Shown piece by piece: positions 1 to 8,203 of a DNA stretch of 20,157 nucleotides. The stretch's first letter is position 1; every line of letters starts with the position of its first letter. Under the pieces are notes generated by a model. The model did not search any database and was not told the DNA's origin. It was given only the letters and a program-made list of their open reading frames with translations. The position numbers were made by a program, and so were the translations under genes. This DNA comes from Auxenochlorella pyrenoidosa (lineage: Eukaryota; Chlorophyta; Trebouxiophyceae; Chlorellales; Chlorellaceae), in assembly GCA_001430745.1 (NCBI GenBank), contig KQ482039.1, positions 111,264 through 131,420 of the forward strand, given 5' to 3'.

Positions 1-208
1 CAGCTGGTTAGCAGGAGGGGTGCGGGGTGGGGCGGGCGGCCTAGGGGCCAGGTGAGGAAGCTGGGTGGGCGGGAGGGTAAGGTGGGATGGGGGCGGGGGC
101 CGAGGGGGCTGGCATGCGTGCCTTGCGGGCCGGTCAAGGCGTGCAGCCCCGGGCGGGGCGGTGAGGGCGCAAGCTTCCGGGGGCGAGGAAGCCCTTGTTG
201 CCCCGCAC
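1..208 (-). other. Part of NOP56 intron 10 (no exon visible)
   Basis: Exon 10 ends with a GTGCGG donor at 207-208, leaving two bases of a split codon. None of the expected next exon can be found in 1-208 on the minus strand. The stretch is G-rich on plus, so C-rich in the transcript, like the other introns of this gene. Confidence 0.7.
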
Positions 209-3200
209 CTGATGCGCCCCTTGTTGCGCTGCTTGGCGCGGCCGATGAAGGAGGAGTGGAAGATGAGGCCGTACTTGGGGGTGTTGCCCTTGGTCTTGAG
301 GGCGCTGCGAGATAAGAAAAAGGGCGGGGGTGTGAGGGTTGGGCATGGATGGAAGAGCCGGGGGCGAGGGGCAATGGGTTGGGCTATGCAAGGGGGAGGG
401 GGGAAGGGGCAGAGCAGGCAGAGGTCGGGAGCATGCATGCGAGCAGCGGCTTCGGCATGCCCGCCGGCCTGGGCGCCCGCCCGTGGCCGCCCGCCCCGCC
501 CGCCCGGGTGAGCACGCACCGGAACAGCGCCTTCTCGGCTCCCAGGATCTGCACTGTGGACGCCGGGTACTTGGCCAGGTTGGTGAGGGAGCCGGCGTGG
601 GAGATGAGGCGCGCGCCCACCAGCTCGCCAATCAGCGCCGACAGGTTGGGCGCCACCGCGTGCATCTTGTCTGCGCGGCAGGTGGGCGGCGAATACCGGC
701 GGCGGCGGCGGTCAGGCAGAGGCTGGGGGGAAGGGGGGCGGCGGCTGCGCTGGCAGCCAGGCGGGGGCTGCCGCGGCACTTGCCAGCCAAGGTGGCAGCC
801 CGCCAGCGGCACTGGCTGGCCGCTGACAGTTGCTGTGCAGGGTGGGCGGCGCCATGTTCGGCCGCCGCGCATCTCCGGCCTGCTCGGCTGCGTCGGACCC
901 CACAGCACCGTGCACGCGTGGTGTGCAAAGCAGGCACAACGTGCTCAGCGCACCGCTCAGGTAGTTGAACAGCTTCTGCCGGTACTCTGCCAGCGAGATG
1001 ACGCGGCGCGCAAAGGTCTCAATGTTAATCAGGTCGATGGGGGAGATGTCCTGGCCCATGGACGTCTTGGCAGCCTGGCCAGGTGGGGCAAGGGGGGGAA
1101 AAAGGGGAGAGGGGTGGGCGAGCGCGCGTGGGACCAGGGGAGGGCGGAGCGGCGGGCGAGGGTGTGAAGGGTGTGGCTCGAGCGCAGGGTGCGGGGTGGG
1201 GTGGGGAGGGGGGTCGACGAGTCAGATGGCGCCCACCCAGCGGCGCCAGCCAGGCCCAGCGCAGGGGCCAGCAGCAGCAGCGCCCCGCACCTCTGCACCC
1301 TCTCCCTGCTTGCACGGCACAGCACGCCAAGCGCGCTCCCGGGCCCCTGCCCCTTGACCACCCTCAACACACACCCACACACACCCACACCCACACACCT
1401 CGATGATCTCCTTGGCCTTGTCCTCCTCCCCCACCACCTCCTTGATGGCCTCCAGCTTCTCCTCGTTCAGGCTCGACTTGTCCTTGATCAGCAGCGCCAG
1501 CTGCGGGGGGTGGGGGGTGGAGTGAGAGGAGGTTTAAAATGTCCTTGATCAGCAGCCCCAGCTGCGGGGGGTGGGCTCCCTCCCCGCCTCCCCGCACCCA
1601 CCTGCGCGGACTGGGAATGTGGGGGTCCAACGCCCCTCCCCGCCTTCCTTCTCCCCAGTCGTTCCCCCCCTCCCTGCCCCAATTGCGCGTACCGGCAGTT
1701 GCCATCCAGCCTCAGCGCTGCAAACCCCTTTCCTTTCCCCCCAGTTGTTCCCCCCCCCCAAACCCAACCCCAACCCCCCCACCCACCCACCCACCCACCT
1801 GCGCGTACTGGTAGTTGTCGTTCACAATCTTGACCAGCTCGGGGAAGTGCCAGGAGTACCACTCGCGCACGCGCATCACAAAGGTGTTCACGTCCTTGTC
1901 CAGGGTGTCGAGCAGCGCGATGGCCTGCGGGGGGTCAGGGCGGGCGTGATGGTGTGTGTGGGGGGGTGGGATGAGGGGCCCAGCGCAGCAGCGCGCGCAA
2001 GCCTCCTCCGTTGGCAACCCACAAGGCTAGCAGCAGGCGAAGAACGCCGCACAAGGACGCCAACAGCAACTGAGAACACCCCAAAAACGCGCCCACCTGG
2101 ATGATCATATTGCCAAAAACTGAGCAACAGGCTGAAAACGGGCGAAGAACACCCCAAAAACGCGCCCACCTGGATGATCATGTTGTCAGACTTGTTCACG
2201 TTGAACTTGACCTTGGCGCGCGAGTAGGAGTGGGCCAGGCCCAGCTGGGCGCGAGCCATGTCCTTGTCCTCCAGGCCCTGAGGGCGGTGTAGTGTGTGTG
2301 GAGGGGGTAAGGTAGCGGGACGAGCAGCATCCGCACGGCTGCCAGGCGACGAGGCCTTTGCCGGCGGCCCGGGCTGCGTGCCAGGCTGCCGCGTCCGCGC
2401 TGCCCCCTCGACTGCTGGTGCGCTGCGCTCCGGGACGGCCGTGCACGCGCAGCGCCCCTGCGACTGCCGACCTCGCCCCCAACCCCACCCCCTTCCCTTT
2501 CCCCGCTGCTCGTAACCCCACCTTGATGAAGGTGGCCAGGTGCTGGCGCACGCCGCGCAGCAGCTCCCCCACATACTCGTTGCACTCGCACGGCACGCCC
2601 GTCTCCTCCTGCGGCGTGTGGACGCCCGAGGGCGCGGCGCTCAGCACAAGGCGTTCGACGGACCATGCATGGCACATGATGGCACCTGCGCGGCCGCCGT
2701 TGTGCGCCCGTCGCCCTTTCTGGGCCCTCCCTCCCCGGCAGGGCCTACCCCACACAGCTCCGCTGCTGACAGGCCGCGCCTGCTGGTGGCTGTCATCGCC
2801 CACGCTGGCAGGCCCCACCCCTGTGCTTCAGCGCCTGCGCTGGCAGGCCACACCACCTGAGCGCGCTGGACAGCGCCCACGCTGGCGGGCGGCGCCGCCG
2901 CGGCGCGCGCCCACCTGGATGGCCGACCCGAGCTTGGGCTCCGACACGCCCAGCTTGAACTTGGCCTTGCCCTCCTTCTTGACCTTGGGCAGGTTGGTGG
3001 TCAGGAAGTTCTTGAGGTCGTCAGTGATCTGAGGGCGGTGGGGGGAGATACGTTTTTAACTCTTATTTTCATTTCTTAGACGAAGTGGGGTGGAGCGCTT
3101 GAGGTGAAGTGGGGTGGGGTGAGGTGAGGGTGGGGGAGCGCGGCGTGCTGCGAGCTGGCTCGGGTGCCTGCCGGCGGCACTGCGGCCCGCGCGCTGCCCG

Positions 3201-3981
3201 CAGCATCACGCGCCGGCTCGCCTGGGCGGCCCGGTGGACCAGCCAGGTGAGGACCGCAGTCTGGGGTAAAGCAGGACTGCGCTTCGGCGCATGCTGCGCT
3301 GCGGTGGTTGAAGTGCGCACATGAAGCGGGATCGAATGAGGGTCAGCCCCCGGCTCCCACCTGCGACTCGGACACAGCGTTGATCTGCTCCAGCGCGTTC
3401 GCGGCGCTGGTGAAGGGCTTGAACGCCGACAGCTTGACCACCTTGCCAAAGCGCTCCATGCTCTCCACGCTGCGCTGCACGGCGTCAGACCCCTGCGCCA
3501 GCTCATCCGAGGCCGTCACCTCAAAGAGGCCATAGCCCTGGCGGAGGGAAAGGGGGTGGGGAGGGGGTGAGGGTCGGGTGGCAGGGCAGCGAAGCGGCTG
3601 GACGCCAGCGTGCACACAGGCCGCATGCGTCTGTGGAGGGCCTCCCGAAGCGACGCCATCAGAACGCCACTTGCTGCAGCGCGCTGCATGCCGCAGGCTG
3701 GCTGCCAACGAGTGGGGCTGTGGCCCGCCGCTGCTGCCAGCAGGCAGTGCCTGGCGGCAGGCAGGCCTGGCCGTGGCAACCAGAGCGGATGGCGGCTGCA
3801 TGTTGCCGGTCTCGCCGTGTAAAGGCTGCCACATCGTTCTGCTTTATGACCGGCCATGCCAAACGCTCGTGCGCGGCCTCCTAGCAATATGCATGCTCCT
3901 CCTCGGCGTCTGGGCGAGGTGGGCGGCTCCAAGCTGGTGCCCACTCACCGACGCCGACTCAAAGAGCAGGAACTGTGTCAT
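209..3981 (-). CDS. NOP56: Nucleolar protein 56 (NOP56), box C/D snoRNP core protein; 10 exons, 3' end beyond left edge
   Basis: Exons in coding order on the minus strand are 3949-3981, 3361-3537, 2915-3028, 2522-2608, 2170-2277, 1799-1924, 1399-1500, 954-1074, 520-670 and 209-304. Every intron is GT-AG and every junction keeps frame, giving 371 codons plus 2 nt. The protein starts [11 protein letters not shown] and continues GYGLFEV, as plant NOP56 does. Later landmarks are [16 protein letters not shown] (about residues 150-165), [19 protein letters not shown] (about 194-212), [15 protein letters not shown] and the Nop-domain signature [30 protein letters not shown] and IDLINIE separate it from NOP58. 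From family knowledge, NOP56 pairs with NOP58, fibrillarin and a 15.5K protein to guide rRNA 2'-O-methylation and pre-rRNA processing in the nucleolus. About 100 or more C-terminal residues, beginning at the conserved (R)LANKCSIASR region, are missing and should lie left of base 1. Introns 5 and 6 contain copies of neighbouring splice junctions. Confidence 0.95.
1366..1398. repeat. CA-rich low-complexity tract at the NOP56 exon 7 donor
   Basis: An (ACACCC)/(CA) tract abuts the exon 7 donor; in the transcript it reads GTGTGTGGGTGTGG directly after the exon. It offers several overlapping GT dinucleotides. Confidence 0.85.
1479..1575. repeat. Copy of the NOP56 exon 7 acceptor edge within intron 6
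   Basis: Bases 1479-1513 (start of exon 7 and its acceptor) recur at 1540-1574 with one mismatch. The copy, inside intron 6, keeps the CCGCAG acceptor and the first codons of the exon. Confidence 0.85.
1598..1825. repeat. Degenerate tandem copies of the NOP56 exon 6 donor region
   Basis: The true junction CACCTGCGCGTACTGGTAGTT at about 1796 is echoed at about 1682 (TTGCGCGTACCGGCAGTTG) and about 1600 (ACCTGCGCGGACTGGGA). The intronic blocks behind each echo also repeat, as CCTTCTCCCCAGTCGTTCC and CCTTTCCCCCCAGTTGTTCC. Intron 6 therefore appears to be built largely from two diverged copies of its own 5' end. Confidence 0.75.
2073..2181. repeat. Duplicated exon 5 donor junction in NOP56 (73-bp offset)
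   Basis: Bases 2073-2108 match 2146-2181 perfectly (36 bases) and similarity continues a few bases further. The right copy spans the true exon 5 donor at 2168-2170. The left copy lies in intron 5 and preserves both the exon tail encoding NMIIQ and the donor CAG|GTGGGCG. Confidence 0.9.
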
Positions 3982-4345
3982 CTTGCCACCCGCCTGCTGC
4001 CACTGCTGCTGCACCGAGACGAGAGAGCTGGGCAGCGGCTCGATGCCGACGGCTGCCAACCGCACCAGTTATGCTCTTGCAGCTGTCACGGCGCCTGCAT
4101 AGCCCCGACAAACCACTGTGGCGGCTGCCTGCTGGCCGTGCTATGTGAAGACCCCTTCCCCTCCAAAAGAGGTTAAACGTACTTCGAGACATCCCCACAA
4201 GCACCAGCATCCAATCGATATTGCGATCCACTGTCCAGACGCCTCCAGGCGATCGCTTTTTGCGACCCGCTTTGCAGAAGCCTAGGAGCCTCTCTATCGC
4301 ACACTCTTATATTTTACAGACCACGTAGCTTGTGGTGTTACGAAA
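3982..4345. promoter_or_regulatory. Divergent spacer and candidate bidirectional promoter of NOP56 and RRP9
   Basis: Only 364 bp separate the NOP56 start codon (minus, 3981) from the RRP9 start codon (plus, 4346), so both promoters and both 5' UTRs must fit here unless the transcripts overlap. Visible candidates are CCAAT at 4211-4215, the palindrome GCGATCGC at 4249-4256, and an AT-rich TTATATTTTA at about 4307-4316. The AT-rich patch lies only about 30 bp before the RRP9 ATG, which is close for a TATA box. I see no plant telo-box or TGGGCC site II element. The promoter role is inferred from gene geometry; the individual motifs are weak. Confidence 0.6.
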
Positions 4346-7300
4346 ATGGTGCGCCCCCGCAAAGGCGCGCGCTCTGCCGCTCAGGCCGGCAAGAAGCGCA
4401 AGAAGGACGACTTCTTTGAAGACGCAGAGGGCGAAGAAGACGAATTCTTTGTGCAGAGCGGCGATGAGCGGGACGCTGGCAGCGAGAGCGAGGAAGAGGA
4501 CGCCGAGGCGGCTGAGACTGCCGAGGAGAAGCGTCTGCGGCTAGGTGCGGGGGCCCAGATGGATTGGCGAGCGGGTTGGCAGGCCGGTCGGAACACTTGC
4601 GGCCACCATGCATGTTGCCAGGGGCGGCGGCAGGCGGCGGCGGCAGCAGCGAGCAGCCAGGCCTGTGCGGCTTGTTTACTTTCCAGGCCATGTCTGGTGC
4701 CAGCATGCGGTAGCAGTCAGAATACCAGGTACTCGGGTCAACCATCTCTGTCCTGCTGTCCGCATCCACCGTGCCCTGCCTGCCTGCCGCCTGCCTACCA
4801 GCCACGACTGGTCCCCACCCTTGCTGGCACCTTGCTTGTGGTCTCACCGAGGCAATGTCCCTGTCCCGCTGCCCCACTGGCTGCAGCCAAGGCCTACCTG
4901 GACCAGGTTAAGGCCATCGAGGCAGCAGAGGCGGAGCCCGGCAGTGACGATGATGACGAGGGCGGCGCGCACGCCGCGGTGGCGGGCCGCCTGCGGGCAG
5001 ACGCCCTAGAAGGGCTGGGCCATCTGCAGCGCAGGCTGGCGCACCGGCTGGCGCTGCCGCCGCTGCCGCCGACGGCCGACTGGGGGGGGCCCGCGGCGGG
5101 CGGCGGGCGGCTGCTGCGGGGGCACCACCTGTCGGTGACGGCGGCCGCGCTGTCGCACGACGACCGCACGCTCTACTCGGCCAGCAAGGACGGCGGGCTG
5201 CTCTCGCACGACGTGGAGACGGGCGTGCGGCAGAAGTTTGACACCGCGGCGGCGGGGCAGGGCCGCGAGGCGCAGCAGGGCACGGCCGCAGACTGGGTGA
5301 AGCGGGGGCCCCGGCAGAGCGGGCGCAACTCCCTGCTGGCTGCTGCCGTGAGCAGCGACGGGCGGTACCTGGCAGTGGGCGGCGGCGACAGAAAGGTGCA
5401 CATCTGGGACGCGCGCATCCGGCAGCACATCAAGGTGCGGCGCTGCCCCGCCGTTGTGCGCTCCTTGTGCCGTGGCTTGTGAGCGCAAGGCAATGGCAGG
5501 CCACTGGCAGGCAGCCCGCTGCAGCCTCGCAGGACGCATGCCGGGGGATGTCAGCCCGTTTGGAGTTGTTGCAGCGCTGGCCGGCCTGGCTCTGCATAGC
5601 AGGCATGCGGACGCTCTGCATGCAGCATCGCTGGCTGGAGGCAGTGCGCAGTGGCACAGCAATGCTTCGGCGGCTGCCAGGCTGCTCCGGGGTCGTTGCC
5701 TCGCAGCTGCTGGCACTGCAACCAGGAAGCAAGCCTCCACAATGGCACCCACCCCCGCGCCCCTGCGCCCTGCGCGCTCTCCTGGCAACCAGAGCGCACG
5801 GCGGCGTGCCGGCTGGTGTGGGGCGCGCCTCTGCCGCCTCAGGCACCCACCCCTCGCCTCGCCGCCCCGTGCGTGCCCCGCCTGCGCAGGCCCTGCCAGG
5901 CCACAAGGACGCTGTGACATGCTTGGCTTTTAGGGAGGGCACTCACGAGCTCTACAGCGGCTCGCTCGACCGCTCCATCAAGCTGTGGAGCCTGGATGAC
6001 ATGGCATATGTGGACACACTGTTTGGCCACCAGGCTGGTGCGCCGCTGCCGCTGCGGCCTGCCCTCCCTTGCTCTGCCGCGGCTAGGGCTGGACGGCGCG
6101 CCAGGCGTGGCAATCATGGCTGGGCATGCACGCCCTTGCACTCCCCTCTGCTCAGCCTCGCCCCCCCCCCCTTGGGTGCAGAGGTGCTGGGCGTGGATGC
6201 GCTGCGGGCGGAGCGCGCCATCAGCTGCGGCGCCGACCGCACCTGCCGCGTGTGGAAGATCCCGGAGGAGAGCCAGCTGATCTTCAGGCAAGGCCCACAG
6301 CCCAGTCAAACAGCCTGGGGTGGCGCAGCAGGCTGTGGGCAAGCCGTGGAGCTCTTCTAGAGGGGCCAGCGTTGGTGGGCGCCTGGGCAGGCAGGGCCAG
6401 GAGCGCGTTCCTGGCATTGCCGGCGACCTGCCCCATGCATGTGGCTCCAGAGCCAGCTCAGAGCCTGGCTGTCCATACAGTTGTTTTCATTTTGGGTGCA
6501 CAGGAGCAGGTGCCTCTGCAGCCCAGCCCTCGCTGCTCCTGGGATTTTTCCAGCGCCCGCCCACCCGGCCTCGGCCCCCCCACCCCCAGCCCCACCCTCT
6601 CTCCCCCCAACGCTCACCCGCGCCTGCAGGGGCCACTGCCCGACAATCGAGTGCTGCCGCTACATCACCGGCAGCGAGTGGCTGACCGGCAGCGCCGACG
6701 GCAGCGTCTCCCTGTGGAGCTCGACCAAGAAGAAGCCGGTGTTCACGATGCGGTGCGAGGGGGGTGTTCACGATGCAGGGGAGGGGTGGGGGTGGGGGTA
6801 AGGGCGTTGGTGTTCGCGATGCGGTGCGAGGGAGGGTGCTCTGCTTCAAAGGAAGGACAGCAAAGAATTCCTTTTCTCCCTTAAGAGATGCGGTGTGGGA
6901 GGCTGTGTTCACGATGCGGTGCGAGGGATGGTGTTCACAATGCGCCGTGCCGCAGCCTGCGCCGCAGCCCGGCTGCCCCCCCCCTGCCCGGCTGTTGCGT
7001 CCTGCGCGGCTGCCCAACCCTGCTGGCTCAGCTGCTCCCGCTACGGCACTGCCTCGACCCCGCCCCGCCATGCCCCGTGCCCGCTCTGGCGCAGGGGGGC
7101 GCACGCAGACCCGGCTGCGGATGGCGAGGGGGCCGAGGGAGCCGGCAGCGTTGGCGGCGACGCGGCGACGTGGGTCGGCAGCGTGGCCGTGTGCCGCGGC
7201 AGCGACCTTGTGGTGAGTGCCGCCCTGGGCCAGCAACCCCCCCCTCCCCGCCCTTGTTTCTCCATCCGAGGGCCTGCCACCCGTCCTGGCTCCCCCTTCC

Positions 7301-7746
7301 CTGCTTTTTTTCTCATCGAGGCAGGTCGCTTGTGGGCAGCAGCCTGTGGAACAGCCCTTGGTTTGGGCGCATGCCACGCGCCATGCGCGCTCTGCGGTTA
7401 GCCGCCCTCTGCCTGCCGGTCGCTGTCCCCTGGGCCGCGGCCCTCCTCCTTCCAAGCAGCCGCCCCTGCACACGCCCCGCACGTGCAGGCCAGCGGCGCG
7501 GGCGACGGCGTGGTGCGGCTCTGGGGCGTGGTCGACGCCAAGGGCGGCAGCAGCAAGGCGCTGGAGCCGGTGGGCGGCATCCCGGCGCGCGGCTTTGTTA
7601 ATGCGCTCGCCTTTGCCCGCGGCGGCGCCTTCCTGGCGGCTGGCCTGGGACAGGAGCCTCGCATGGGGCGCTGGCTGCGCGACGGCGTGGCGCGCAACGG
7701 CGTGCTCATACAGCCGCTGCGCCTGCGGGATGAGGGAGGGGACTGA
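4346..7746 (+). CDS. RRP9: U3 snoRNP-associated WD40 protein RRP9 / U3-55K; 7 exons, complete
   Basis: Exons are 4346-4544, 4887-5434, 5890-6037, 6182-6287, 6630-6752, 7095-7212 and 7489-7746. They total 1500 nt, or 499 residues; human RRP9 is about 475. The N-terminus is basic then acidic (RPRKGAR, GKKRKKDD, an E/D-rich stretch), typical of nucleolar proteins. It is followed by EEKRLRL-AKAYLDQ, which is conserved in the family. Seven WD40 blades follow, including GHKDAVTCLAFREGTHELYS, LFGHQ, RVWKIPEESQLIF, TGSADGSVSLW and the diagnostic AAGLGQEPRMGRW near the C-terminus. RRP9 binds the U3 box B/C motif and is needed for early 18S rRNA processing in the SSU processome. The ATG at 4346 (context AAAATGG) is the first in frame and gives the expected basic start. 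Intron 4 uses a GC donor, and intron 5 holds several copies of the exon 5 end. Confidence 0.95.
6288..6629 (+). other. GC-AG intron 4 of RRP9
   Basis: Exon 4 ends CTGATCTTCAG and is followed by GCAAGG. There is no GT nearby that keeps frame. Joining at GC to the acceptor CCTGCAG at 6629 gives LIF-R-GHCPTIEC, matching the family pattern LVFYGHQGSIDC without a gap. CAG|GCAAG is the usual strong context of GC donors. Confidence 0.85.
6739..6942 (+). repeat. Five copies of the RRP9 exon 5 end within exon 5 and intron 5
   Basis: GTGTTCACGATG (or a one-base variant) occurs at 6739-6750 (the true exon end), 6764-6775, 6810-6821, 6905-6916 and 6931-6942. Three of the copies are followed by CGGTGCGAGGG, so each of those carries the same potential GTGCGA donor. 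Confidence 0.9.
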
Positions 7747-8203
7747 GTCGGTGGGACGATTGTGCCATGCAACATGCCGGGTGCGCTCACAGTGTAAATG
7801 CGTCTCCCTCCATTTCAGCGGTGCGCTCATGCAACAGTAGCTGGCTGACTGCGCTGAGTGTGGGGGTGCCGCAAGACCTCCAGGGCAGGCGTGGGCGGCC
7901 AGTCTGGACTGTCCTGGACCGTTCAGACCAGGCAGACCCGCTGGGCATGCCGGGACGTCTGACTGGCGCCAGCGGTTCAAAGCAACCGCGTTGAGAACCC
8001 TAGCCGCCAAACCCGTCCTCCTCGATCCGAGGACCGAAGGATTTGCTTGAGCGCCCCCAGAACGGGCGAGACGGGAGGCTCTCCGCTCCAACTCCCTCCC
8101 ACCCAACCCACTACCAACCCGTGGTGGCGCTTGTCCGTGAATACGCTCTGCGTGCCCGACTTTCCATGAAAACGATTCCCGGAATTCGACAACAGGCACA
8201 CGC
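7747..8203. other. Intergenic spacer between RRP9 and the CDK gene
   Basis: The 457 bp between two plus-strand genes should hold the RRP9 3' UTR and the kinase promoter and 5' UTR. Apart from the TGTAA at 7793 I see only a short imperfect inverted repeat (CCTGG...CCAGG) around 7914-7933. No clear TATA box and no additional gene are visible. Confidence 0.5.
7793..7797 (+). terminator. TGTAA polyadenylation signal of RRP9
   Basis: TGTAA lies 46 bases after the RRP9 stop codon. This pentamer is the common poly(A) signal of chlorophyte green algae. Being so short it can occur by chance, but its position is right for a 3' UTR. Confidence 0.5.

Noticed and set aside
2799..2900. Three imperfect units around CGCTGGCAGGCC in NOP56 intron 3 as a mobile element
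   Set aside because: Units are degenerate, without ends or target duplications, and similar GCTGGCAGG strings are scattered through all introns here; ordinary low-complexity intron sequence.
4307..4316. TATA box for RRP9
   Set aside because: TTATATTTTA is only about 30 bp from the start codon, leaving almost no 5' UTR, so it is listed only as a weak motif within the spacer.
3774..5800. Shared 14-mer TGGCAACCAGAGCG in NOP56 intron 1 and RRP9 intron 2 as a dispersed element
   Set aside because: The match is short and its surroundings align poorly, so with this base composition I cannot separate it from chance.
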